Source: Microlunatus panaciterrae (GTDB lineage Bacteria > Actinomycetota > Actinomycetes > Propionibacteriales > Propionibacteriaceae). Taken from it: DNA of 64,000 nt. Shown in pieces: positions 1-8,198 of this stretch. The position numbers and the translations under genes are program-made. The stretch spans positions 1,612,001-1,676,000 of the forward strand of contig NZ_JAFBCF010000001.1 in NCBI RefSeq assembly GCF_016907535.1. The letters are read 5' to 3'. How positions within the stretch are numbered: position 1 is the stretch's first letter; the number at the start of each line of letters is the position of its first letter. The notes beneath the pieces are model-generated. The model was not told the DNA's origin. It worked only from the letters and a program-made list of their open reading frames with translations, and searched no databases.

Positions 1-484
1 GTTCCTGTCCGACGACGACGCCGTGACGGTGGTCGCGCACGACGGGTCGGGCGCAGTGCAGGGTGCCGTGGTGGGGACCACCCAACCGGCCGGGTTCTTC
101 GGCCGACTGGTGCGCAACCGTTGGCCGGGTTTCGCCGCCGCCAGCGTCCGGGCCGCCCTGACTAACCCGCGCGCGGTGCCTCGGCTGCTGCGCGCGGTCA
201 CCTATCGCGGGGACACGCCCGAGGGCGCCGACGGCGCGCTGCTCAGTTCGATCTGTGTCGATCCTGGCGTCCGCGGTACCGGCTTGGGCAGGCGACTGCT
301 GGCCGCCTGGGTCGCCGAAGTCGCCTCTCGAGGCACGGATAAGGCATTCTTGACCACGGACGCCGTGGGCAACGACGCGGTCAATCGCTTCTACCAGGCG
401 GCCGGCTGGGTGTTGTCGGACCGCTTCGAGACGCGTGAAGGGCGTCCGATGAACCGCTACACGATCTCGGTGAACGGAAACTGA
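1..484 (+). CDS. GNAT-family N-acetyltransferase (5' end missing)
   Basis: The frame is open from the first bases of the window, so the true start lies upstream. A GTG at 23 is available but looks internal. The C-terminal half has the acetyl-CoA pyrophosphate-binding signature of GNAT enzymes (VDPGVRGTGLGRRLL, with R/Q-x-x-G-x-G) followed by the usual 'N..a..fY...GW' segment (NRFYQAAGW). The acyl acceptor cannot be told from sequence. Its stop overlaps the start of the 2-epimerase gene (TGATG), so the two are co-translated, and an amino-sugar or nucleotide-sugar substrate for polysaccharide synthesis is a fair inference. Confidence 0.8.
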   Translation, partial: FLSDDDAVTVVAHDGSGAVQGAVVGTTQPAGFFGRLVRNRWPGFAAASVRAALTNPRAVPRLLRAVTYRGDTPEGADGALLSSICVDPGVRGTGLGRRLLAAWVAEVASRGTDKAFLTTDAVGNDAVNRFYQAAGWVLSDRFETREGRPMNRYTISVNGN

Positions 485-1614
485 TGCTCAAGGTCATGAC
501 GATTGTGGGGACGCGCCCCGAGCTCATCCGGCTGTCTCGGGTGATCACGCGTCTCGACGAGACCGTGGACCACGTGCTCGTCCACACCGGCCAGAACTAC
601 GACTACGCCTTGAACGAGGTCTTCTTCCAGGATCTCGGCATCCGCAAGCCCGATCACCTGCTGGGCGTCGACACCTCTTCGCTCGGCCGGGTGCTGGGCG
701 AGACCCTGATCCGGGCCGAGGAGGTGCTGACCCAGGAGCGGCCGGATGCGGTCCTGGTCCTCGGCGACACCAACAGCTGCATCGCCGCTGTGATGGCGAA
801 GCGGATGCGGATCCCGGTGTATCACATGGAGGCTGGCAACCGGTGCTTCGACGAGAACGTCCCGGAGGAGACCAACCGACGGCTGGTGGACCATGTCGCC
901 GACTTCAACCTGGTCTACACCGAGCACGCCCGCCGCAACCTGCTGGCCGAAGGCCTGCACCCACGGCGGATCCTGCTCACCGGTTCACCGATGCGGGAGG
1001 TGCTGAACGCCTACCAGCAGCAGATCGAGGCCTCCGACGTGCTGGACCGGTTGGGCCTGGTCGAAAACGGTTACTTCCTGGTCAGCGCGCACCGGGAGGA
1101 GAACGTCGACTCCCCCGAACGGCTGCGGATGCTGCTGGAATGTCTGGTGGCTGTCCGGGAGAAGTGGGATCTGCCGGTCTATGTCTCGACGCACCCCCGC
1201 ACCCGTAAGCGCCTCGAGGCGCTGCCCGACTGGAGCGAGCCGGAGGGCATCACCTTTCACGAGCCGTTCGGATTCCACGACTTCAACCGTCTCCAACTCG
1301 GTGCTGCCTGTGTGCTGTCCGACTCGGGCACCATCGCTGAAGAGTCGACGATCCTGGGCTTTCCTGCCATCACCTTGCGCGACTCGATCGAGCGGCCAGA
1401 AGCCCTCGACACGGCGGGCATCATGATGACCGGGCTCGATGCGCACGACGTGACCGAGGCCGTCTCGTTGATCATGGGTTCGGACCGCCCGGTGCGTGGA
1501 GTGAGCAGGCTCACCCCCGTCGACTACCTGATCGACAACACCTCCGACCGGGCCGTGCGGTTCATCCTGTCCACCGCACGCCGGCATCGTGCCTGGTCGG
1601 GCATCAGGGAATGA
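484..1614 (+). CDS. Non-hydrolysing UDP-N-acetylhexosamine 2-epimerase (WecB/CapG/WbpI family)
   Basis: A 376-aa protein of normal family length. It has the N-terminal GTRPE motif (residues 9-13), HTGQNYD (34-40), GDTNS (94-98) and HMEAGNR (114-120) with the conserved acidic/His cluster, and a C-terminal SDSGTIAEE motif for UDP binding. The family inverts C2 of UDP-GlcNAc-type sugars through an anti-elimination intermediate. The NYDYALNEVFFQDLGIRK and NRCFDENVPEETNRR segments remind me more of the CapG/FnlC (UDP-FucNAc) or WbpI branch than of E. coli WecB. A WbpA-B-E-D set about 8 kb downstream makes a WbpI-type role, giving a ManNAc3NAcA donor, possible. Its start and stop overlap both neighbours (TGATG; ATGA). 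Confidence 0.9.
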   Translation: MLKVMTIVGTRPELIRLSRVITRLDETVDHVLVHTGQNYDYALNEVFFQDLGIRKPDHLLGVDTSSLGRVLGETLIRAEEVLTQERPDAVLVLGDTNSCIAAVMAKRMRIPVYHMEAGNRCFDENVPEETNRRLVDHVADFNLVYTEHARRNLLAEGLHPRRILLTGSPMREVLNAYQQQIEASDVLDRLGLVENGYFLVSAHREENVDSPERLRMLLECLVAVREKWDLPVYVSTHPRTRKRLEALPDWSEPEGITFHEPFGFHDFNRLQLGAACVLSDSGTIAEESTILGFPAITLRDSIERPEALDTAGIMMTGLDAHDVTEAVSLIMGSDRPVRGVSRLTPVDYLIDNTSDRAVRFILSTARRHRAWSGIRE

Positions 1615-2195
1615 GAATGGCTCTAGCCCGCAGCAGCAACCTCTACAAGTCACTGCGGCTCGCACGCAACCGGCTGGTGATCGCGCGACGGCGCCTGTCG
1701 CGTGTCGACCCGACGGCCTATGTGCACCCGTCTTCTCACGTCGCCACAGACCTCCAAGCGGATGAGTACGTCTTCGTCGGTCGCCACTGCAACATTGCGC
1801 CGTTGGTCGAGATCGGTCGTTACACAATGCTGGCCTCGAATGTGGCGATCGTCGGGGATGATCACAACTGGTCAGATCCGGGCGTCCCGATGCAGTTCTC
1901 CGGCCGTCCTGCGCAGCACGCGACCGTGATCGGTCGAGACGTCTGGCTGGGTCATGGGGTCATTGTGATGCGCGGCGTGACCATCGGCGATGGCGCTATA
2001 GTCGCGGCCGGCGCGGTGGTGACTAAAGACATTCCGGCGTGTGAGATCTGGGCCGGCACCCCTGCAGCCAAGCTTCGTGCCCGGTTCACCGATCCGGGCA
2101 GCAAGGAGTTGCACCTCGCCATGCTTGAGGGCCCTCTCGTTAGCCCTCGCTTCGCAGAAAGCCGAGAGAAGTACGAGACGCATGACGCAAACTAG
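1611..2195 (+). CDS. Left-handed beta-helix (hexapeptide) O-acetyltransferase
   Basis: A 194-aa acyltransferase of the maltose/galactoside/chloramphenicol acetyltransferase type. The imperfect hexapeptide repeats run from about residue 35 to 145 (for example IGRDVW, IGDGAI, VAAGAV). The candidate catalytic His is H85 in VGDDHNW. The final AGTPAAKLRARF is the usual cap of this family. The start ATG overlaps the epimerase stop as ATGA; a second ATG lies two codons later. It most likely O-acetylates the repeat unit of the surface polysaccharide in the cytoplasm, but the acceptor is unknown. Confidence 0.85.
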   Translation: MRMALARSSNLYKSLRLARNRLVIARRRLSRVDPTAYVHPSSHVATDLQADEYVFVGRHCNIAPLVEIGRYTMLASNVAIVGDDHNWSDPGVPMQFSGRPAQHATVIGRDVWLGHGVIVMRGVTIGDGAIVAAGAVVTKDIPACEIWAGTPAAKLRARFTDPGSKELHLAMLEGPLVSPRFAESREKYETHDAN

Positions 2196-3378
2196 AGCGC
2201 GTGTGTTGATCATCGCAGGCTACTTCGACTGGTTCAGCGGCTATCAGGAGACGGCGCTGGCCACAGCCTTCGCGAAGATTGCTGACACCGAAGTGGTGGC
2301 CTCGAACCGCGTCAGCCCAGCATTCAACGATACTCACCTCTCGAAGCTGGGTATGGACCGTGATTACCAGATCGGCAGCCGCGAAGAGCACGGCGTCACC
2401 GTGACAAGGTTCGCCGCACGCGAGAAACGATCTATGGTTTGGTCCACCGAAGCCGCCCGCTACCTGTCCGATCGACCGTACGATCTCGTGGTGCAGGTGA
2501 TGCCTGGACAGATCTTCTCGGTGGCTCCAAGCCTGACACGTAATCCGGCTCGGCGGGTTGTACTCTACGGCGACAACCGAGCGATGTGGGGACATCTGAG
2601 CCGCTTGCAGCGGATGCTCAAAGGGACAGCCTTCGCGATGTCCAAGGGGGTCGTTTACGCGTTCGTCAATGCTCGCGCTGATAAGACGTACGGCTATACC
2701 CCGAACACGCTGAACAGGCTCCGCGCCTTCAGAGCGGGCTCACCCATGGAAGTCATGCCCTTGGCCTACTCACCGGAGCGGTTCTTCTTCAGTGACGACC
2801 TCAGACAGGCGACGCGAGCCCGACTTGGCTTCACCGAAGATGAACGCGTCATCTTGGCCGCAGGCAAGTTCGAGCAGCGCAAGAGGCTCGACTGGCTGAT
2901 TTCTGCATTCGAGCACTTAGCGGTACAAAACCAGAACCTGCGACTGATCCTCGTCGGCGCCGACTCGTCCACTCATTCGAAACAGCTTGAGGAGCAGATC
3001 GCCGGGTCGCCTCACTCACACCGAGTCACGGTCATGGGGTTTGTGGACTCCCAGGAGCTCAATGCGATTTTCAATGCAGCTGACCTTGCCGTCTGGCCAC
3101 GGAACCCCGCGATCACCATCCAGCAGGCGATGGGGACCGGCCTTCCGGTCGTCCTTCCGGAGAATGATCTCGTGGGGCATCTCATTCGACCTGGGACCGG
3201 CTTGTACTACCCGCTCACCATGGGACATGAAGTCCGTGCGCTTCAGAGAGCGCTCCAGGAGGTCCTCATGACTTTCGATTACTCGGGTGAAGGCCGACTC
3301 TCTCGGCTAGAAGTGAACTCCTGGCTATCCGCCGACAGCATCGCAGCGAGTCTGGTCAAGGAAACGCCAGACTCCTGA
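2182..3378 (+). CDS. Glycosyltransferase family 4 (GT-B fold)
   Basis: I start the gene at the ATG at 2182 (MTQTRARVLIIAGYF), which overlaps the acetyltransferase end by 14 nt; the frame is open further upstream but reads as a shadow of that gene. The 398-aa protein has an N-terminal Rossmann domain and a typical GT4 C-terminal domain: AAGKFEQRKRLDWLI (about 230-245), LRLILVGAD, then FNAADLAVWPRNPAITIQQAMGTGLPVV. In the EX7E motif the second Glu is replaced by Gln (QQAMG rather than EAMA), so a retaining mechanism is plausible but not certain. It probably adds one sugar to the lipid-linked repeat unit. It converges on the flippase gene with a 36-bp gap. Confidence 0.85.
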   Translation: MTQTRARVLIIAGYFDWFSGYQETALATAFAKIADTEVVASNRVSPAFNDTHLSKLGMDRDYQIGSREEHGVTVTRFAAREKRSMVWSTEAARYLSDRPYDLVVQVMPGQIFSVAPSLTRNPARRVVLYGDNRAMWGHLSRLQRMLKGTAFAMSKGVVYAFVNARADKTYGYTPNTLNRLRAFRAGSPMEVMPLAYSPERFFFSDDLRQATRARLGFTEDERVILAAGKFEQRKRLDWLISAFEHLAVQNQNLRLILVGADSSTHSKQLEEQIAGSPHSHRVTVMGFVDSQELNAIFNAADLAVWPRNPAITIQQAMGTGLPVVLPENDLVGHLIRPGTGLYYPLTMGHEVRALQRALQEVLMTFDYSGEGRLSRLEVNSWLSADSIAASLVKETPDS

Positions 3379-3414
3379 CAATCTGTGGCGATGGTGCGTT
3401 CGTCCCTGCACAGG

Positions 3415-4731
3415 TCATAACGCGAAGGTCTTGAGCCGCGTCTTGATTGCCCATCGCGAGAGGAGCCAAGAGCCCGCGTAAGCGGCGGCGGAGACCATTC
3501 CAAAGCTCCAGACTGCGACTAAGGCCGACCAGCCGCTCGCCCAACAGAGCGCGACGGCGCCGGTAGACAGGACAAGTCGGGCGAAATCCCACCCGAGCTG
3601 AACGGCCTGATTCTCGAAGACGATCAACGTCTGCGAGACGGGCACTGCCACAAGCTGCAACGCCAGGCTGAGCGCAAGTGCCTGAGCATAGAGGCCGCTG
3701 GTGTGCCATGGGGCCCCGAACACCAGCGCAAAGAGCCATGGGCCCAAGACGGCGACGCCGACCGCTGCCAGGCCACCGACTATGGCAAGACGCTGACTCG
3801 TCTGCTTGAACAGTCTCCAAACATCCTCAACGTCGTCGCGGATCGCGGTCGAGATCTTGCCGAGGTAGACCTGGGCTATAGCGGTTCCCACCAGCATCAC
3901 GGGGAGGGCAAGAACTCGTTGGGTCATACCGAGCCAGCCGGCGACATCGGTCCCATACCAGATTGCGATCAGAACGACGGGAACTTGCAGGCCGGCGACG
4001 TTCAGCAAGCCGGAGGGCATCATCAGGAGCGGAAATTTGCGATACCGCGTCGCATTTTGTTTGAGCCGCGACAGAGTTCGGCCTTCTCGAGCCGGAGGGC
4101 TGCGCAATGACGACCCAAGCGACATCGCAGCGGCGCTGGTCAGTTGGCCAATGCCCAAACCGACGACCAGACCGCCGGGGGCGAACCCAGCAAGGCCGCC
4201 ACCGAGCTGGGCCAGAACGGTAGCCACGGACTGAGCAAGATTACGCCGGGCAATCGCATTGTAACGTCGCCGCCGAATAGCCAACTGGTTCAGTGTGAGG
4301 TAAACCCCCATCACTGCAGCTATAACAGGCACTAGCCACAGCCAAGGCATCAACTGCGGGACGCCGAAGGAAGACGAGAGGAAGTCTCCGCCTATCGCAA
4401 CAATGGCGGTTCCGACGAGGAAGGTCACAGTGGAGGAAAGAAGCCCTAGGAAAACCAACGAATACGCGTCATTCTCACGACGGGGCAGTGGAACCGCCAA
4501 TTCGAATCGCAGCGCCGCCACGGTTCCCAACACGGCAACAAGAGCGGAGATAATCGCGAGAACACCGAAATCCGCAGGATCATACATTCGAGAGAGAAGT
4601 GGTGCCGCCAGCAGGGCCACGCCTTGGCCACCTGCCGTCCCAGCAAGGATCGAGATGATGCCCCTCCGACCCGCGGTCAGCTTGGCGCGGGCTGGCTTCA
4701 CGGCCGCCCCTACACCCTTATTCCTCATCAC
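3415..4731 (-). CDS. Polysaccharide flippase (Wzx/MOP superfamily)
   Basis: A 438-aa integral membrane protein with roughly 12 hydrophobic segments and a basic N-terminus ahead of the first one. The opening GIISILAGTAGGQGVALLAAPLLSRMYDPADFG pattern (Gly-rich first helix, then 'P.l.r.y.p.dfG') is diagnostic of Wzx/RfbX polysaccharide exporters. It would flip undecaprenyl-diphosphate-linked repeat units across the cytoplasmic membrane. Two tandem ATGs start the frame (4731 and 4728). It is transcribed against its neighbours and is visibly richer in A/T than the flanking wbp genes, as is common for the variable core of capsule loci. Confidence 0.85.
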   Translation of the reverse strand: MMRNKGVGAAVKPARAKLTAGRRGIISILAGTAGGQGVALLAAPLLSRMYDPADFGVLAIISALVAVLGTVAALRFELAVPLPRRENDAYSLVFLGLLSSTVTFLVGTAIVAIGGDFLSSSFGVPQLMPWLWLVPVIAAVMGVYLTLNQLAIRRRRYNAIARRNLAQSVATVLAQLGGGLAGFAPGGLVVGLGIGQLTSAAAMSLGSSLRSPPAREGRTLSRLKQNATRYRKFPLLMMPSGLLNVAGLQVPVVLIAIWYGTDVAGWLGMTQRVLALPVMLVGTAIAQVYLGKISTAIRDDVEDVWRLFKQTSQRLAIVGGLAAVGVAVLGPWLFALVFGAPWHTSGLYAQALALSLALQLVAVPVSQTLIVFENQAVQLGWDFARLVLSTGAVALCWASGWSALVAVWSFGMVSAAAYAGSWLLSRWAIKTRLKTFAL

Positions 4732-5276
4732 TCGGGCGGCTCCGTTTCATGGCAGTTCAGTATGGGCGTAATCGAGTGGTTCGCTCCCAGGTGAGTCGCT
4801 CGAACCGCGAGGGCACCAGCCAAGTCTGCGACGACAGCTTGCAGTGAGGAGACTCTCAGGGTCATTCTACGGATTGGACGTCGGGGCCCTGCTGAGCGGT
4901 TGGCACCACAGTCGAGGGACCACTCGCGAGGACGGAACCCTCGCATCCTAGGCCTTTGGAGGCGCCCCTCGGGCTCGACGAGCCGCACCCTTTCTGAGCG
5001 ACGGCCGCAGCAGTGCCTGCGCTTTGGAGCAGGCGACCGCGTGGGTTAGAGTCTTACCTCGGGCCTGGCGGTGCAACTGAACCTTCTGCGCCTTGCGCAA
5101 TCTTCATGAGGGAGGGCTGTGCCCAGGTCCCTCCCAGCCCAGGAAGGCGAAGATGCACGGCGAGTCACTCGGGCAGTTCCCCCGCTTGCACTCTTCTACG
5201 CCGCACAAGTGCAAAGTGGGTGTTTGCAGCCTGTTACGTCGACCGCGGGGCGAGAGGTACGTAGGAGGAGGGCTCA
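4732..5276. other. 545-bp intergenic region between divergent wzx-like and wzy-like genes
   Basis: No convincing gene is seen in either strand; the short open frames have no coding character. The region must hold the promoters of both flanking genes. The only structure I can point to is a small inverted repeat, TTGCAC at 5186-5191 against GTGCAA at 5209-5214 (17-nt spacer), about 60 bp before the ribosome-binding site of the downstream gene. A clear Shine-Dalgarno stretch (TAGGAGGAG) precedes the ATG at 5277. Confidence 0.5.
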
Positions 5277-6620
5277 ATGACTCGATCTGGCACCGCCCAG
5301 ATGAGGCTTCACCGGCGGCCCAGCGGAGGAGCGCCGGCGCGAAAGATCTCAGCCGCCAGAGGCGCACAGTCCAAGCTCACGAACCCCCCAGCACCAACTC
5401 ACTCAGGGGTGGGTGACGTCGCGGTCGGTGTGATCTTCGGCATCCTTTCGGCGTCGAACCTGGTACAGGGCGCCTGGACCACTCAGCTGCCTTGGCTCGA
5501 CCTCACTACCGCGAGTTTCATCCTCGCCGTGCCGGCGACGCTGTTCGCCCTGACACGTCGAGTACGCCTGAGCGGCTTTCTGTGCCTCTTTCTCTTAATC
5601 GCAAGTGTCAGTTTTGGCTTCATTGAGCCCGCGCTGGGGGCGGAGGCAGTCAGTAAGAGGATCAATATTGGGGCTGCTGTCCTGTTTGTCCTGGCTGCCA
5701 GCTTCTTGTCATTGTCGAATCGCCGGCGAATCAAAGCACTGTGCGTCACCATCGTCGTACTCGCATTCGTCGTCGTTATTGGCCAGGTGGTGGCGCCGGA
5801 TCCGATAGCACTTGACACCGGGAGGCGAACACCAGTGGGCCTGAACGCGATCGGTTCGGGACGCGCCGTAGGTGCAGGCCTGGTCGTTGTTCTTGCATTC
5901 GCGGCCTCAGTCCGCAAGATGCGGCATCTATTGTCATTGAGTGTCTTGGCACTTCCACTTGCCCTCGGACTTTACTGGGCCAGCAGTCGCGGGCCGGTTC
6001 TCGGTGTCCTTGTCGCTGTTGTTCTCATCGTCTGGAAGCAGCCGATGTTGCGACGCTCGATCAAAGTCGGCCTTCTCACTGCGGGCGCGGTCGTGGGGCT
6101 GATTGCCTATCGGAAGCTCGTTGTGAGTGGCTCCCGCCTAGTCGAATCATCCGGATCTGGTCGCGAGACGCTTTACCGCGAGGCACTCCACATCGCCTCT
6201 ACGCACCCGGCTGGCGTGGGGTGGGGTAACTTCTACCGGTTCGTCCCACCTGCTCTTCTCGATTCGGACCAAGGTGAGAAGTTGTACGCGCACAACATCA
6301 TCCTTGAATTCTGGATCGAAGCTGGCTTCGCTGGTGCCATTCTCTTCCTCGTGTTCTTCGTCATTGTAATGCGGAGGGGGCTCCAACAGGCCTCTTCGAC
6401 GATGGGAATAGCACTGGCTGCCCTTGCAATCAGTTCTTTCGTCGGTGCTTTGTTGAGCAGCGATATAGTAGGTAACCGCATGATGTGGGTCGTTTTCGGG
6501 GCAATTCTTGCGGCGCCACTCGCCAATACGGCCAATGGAGTACACCAGCCGCCTCCTCGAAAGGAATCCCCCAGGATCCGTGAACTCCGTCGACTAGCTG
6601 AGATGCCGAGCGCGTCCTGA
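5277..6620 (+). CDS. O-antigen ligase/polymerase-like membrane protein (Wzy_C family)
   Basis: A 447-aa polytopic membrane protein with a charged N-terminal tail of about 45 residues and some 10-11 predicted membrane segments. Two hallmarks are present: an SRGPVLGVLVAV segment in the middle, and the large periplasm-facing loop ending in YAHNIILEFWIEAGFAG, the HN..Le...e.G..G signature of Wzy/WaaL proteins. With a Wzx-type flippase next door, the likely job is polymerising repeat units outside the membrane. The start is supported by a strong RBS 5-6 nt upstream. It contains rare codons for this genome, including a TTA leucine near 5594. Confidence 0.82.
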   Translation: MTRSGTAQMRLHRRPSGGAPARKISAARGAQSKLTNPPAPTHSGVGDVAVGVIFGILSASNLVQGAWTTQLPWLDLTTASFILAVPATLFALTRRVRLSGFLCLFLLIASVSFGFIEPALGAEAVSKRINIGAAVLFVLAASFLSLSNRRRIKALCVTIVVLAFVVVIGQVVAPDPIALDTGRRTPVGLNAIGSGRAVGAGLVVVLAFAASVRKMRHLLSLSVLALPLALGLYWASSRGPVLGVLVAVVLIVWKQPMLRRSIKVGLLTAGAVVGLIAYRKLVVSGSRLVESSGSGRETLYREALHIASTHPAGVGWGNFYRFVPPALLDSDQGEKLYAHNIILEFWIEAGFAGAILFLVFFVIVMRRGLQQASSTMGIALAALAISSFVGALLSSDIVGNRMMWVVFGAILAAPLANTANGVHQPPPRKESPRIRELRRLAEMPSAS

Positions 6621-6703
6621 GGTCTGAAGCAGCCGGTCGGTGGCGCGGTTCGTCGGCAGGTAGTGACCAACGTCGAGATGCCGTAACCAAGCGGTCAAGT
6701 GGA

Positions 6704-8170
6704 ATGGTCTGGGTTTCCCTTGCAGTGCTCATACTGATCGCGCTGCTCTGTGCAGTACTCGGCGTACAGAATCCCCGCCCCGCACCGTCCTCGCAAGGCG
6801 AGACCCAGCCCAACGATCACAATCCGAACTTCCTAGCTGGCCGGTTCATGCTCGGGGACTATGGCAGTCCCATCCTTGAACCCGAAGACGCCTCCGGAGT
6901 CTCACGAATCAATGTGGACGCTACGGTGAAGAAGTTGAGTGAGGCGAATATCAATACGTATGCCTACTTGATCTGCCCTGATAAGAATGCCAATCCGCGC
7001 GTGTCAAGCTCCCAACTGGACGACCTGCCAGCATTTTCAGCAGCCGCTGGAGCCGCTGGGATCGATGTCTTCGTCTACCTGGTCCCGCCAACAGAGGCTC
7101 CTCAACAGGCCTATGCGCCATTCCACTGGGACTACAAGTCCTGGGCTACTCATATAGCTGAAATTGCTGCGCATGTGCCGTCGATCAAGGGCATCATGAT
7201 CGATGATTTCGGAGGTAACACGCAGCCGCGGGCCGACCTCTCGTTTCACTTCACCCCCGCTTACGTGCGGGACATGATGGCCAGTGCAAGGAGGGTTGCA
7301 CCCTGGCTCACTTTCAGTCCAGTCTTGTATTACCACGATATGCTCGGGCCCAGGGCTGTCCTCTCTGACTACCGTGATGCCATTCAAGGCGTGGTCTTCC
7401 CCTATTTCGGATACTCCGACGGTCAACTGGTCCCTGGAAACACGAAGGACGCCTCACGGGCATACCGCCAGGGTGTAGAGGTCGCTCGACTTTTGAAGTG
7501 TCCGAGTGGGCCCTCCTGCGATCAAGTTGTCTTCCCTCGACGAGTGCACGGGGACAAGACCTCCGACACTGCAACGCTCACTGCGACTTTCAAGCCTCTT
7601 CCAACTCAGCGTCGTTTCGTAACGATCATGACCAACGATGACAGGGGGACCCTCGGTAGAGGCGGGTACCAGGTGGAGATCCTTGTAGACGGCAAGGTCG
7701 TGGCTGCGCGTGCTCCGCGCAGCGGCTGGCAGACCCAAGCCTTCGACATCACAAGCGCCACATCGGGAAAGAACCAGGCGAATGTGCAGATCAGGCTGTC
7801 GAGACTACCTATCATGCGTGATCACCCGTTGACCGTGCAGATCGACGAGGCCACTCTGAGTGGGGGGACCATAGTCACGAAGTTCAACCCAGCCAGGATG
7901 GACGTCCAGGGCAGCAGCCAGACCATCATCAGCAACGTGCCAGTGATCTACATGACCTACGCGACACCCCTCACTGCGGAGCATGGCCAAGGAGCTTCTC
8001 CGGCTTACGTCCGTAGCGTGCTCTTCAGTGTTGACGCCTTAAGGAAACAGAAGCTGGTCGACGGTTCTCTTCTGTTCAACTTGTACCTTCCGGGCTCGAC
8101 GACTGAGTCCGACCCGGAGAACTACACGATCGTGCAGGAAACCTACGGGCGTTGGGCGGCCGGCGGTTAG
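6704..8170 (+). CDS. Exported TIM-barrel-like protein of unknown function, putative glycosidase
   Basis: A 488-aa protein with an N-terminal hydrophobic segment (residues 4-21) that fits a signal anchor or signal peptide. Residues about 45-260 look like the first part of a TIM barrel: alternating strands and helices, with VFVYLVPPT (123-130) and KGIMIDDFGG (162-171), where D167/D168 are candidate catalytic acids at a strand end. Residues about 275-395 look like an inserted beta-sandwich (QVEILVDGKVV, WQTQAFDIT) as in carbohydrate-binding modules. The barrel-like pattern resumes after about 400. I cannot assign a family. Its place in the polymerase/flippase segment suggests trimming or remodelling of the exported polysaccharide. 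Confidence 0.7.
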   Translation: MVWVSLAVLILIALLCAVLGVQNPRPAPSSQGETQPNDHNPNFLAGRFMLGDYGSPILEPEDASGVSRINVDATVKKLSEANINTYAYLICPDKNANPRVSSSQLDDLPAFSAAAGAAGIDVFVYLVPPTEAPQQAYAPFHWDYKSWATHIAEIAAHVPSIKGIMIDDFGGNTQPRADLSFHFTPAYVRDMMASARRVAPWLTFSPVLYYHDMLGPRAVLSDYRDAIQGVVFPYFGYSDGQLVPGNTKDASRAYRQGVEVARLLKCPSGPSCDQVVFPRRVHGDKTSDTATLTATFKPLPTQRRFVTIMTNDDRGTLGRGGYQVEILVDGKVVAARAPRSGWQTQAFDITSATSGKNQANVQIRLSRLPIMRDHPLTVQIDEATLSGGTIVTKFNPARMDVQGSSQTIISNVPVIYMTYATPLTAEHGQGASPAYVRSVLFSVDALRKQKLVDGSLLFNLYLPGSTTESDPENYTIVQETYGRWAAGG

Positions 8171-8198
8171 CTCTCGCCTTGCTGATGAACGCTCGAGC

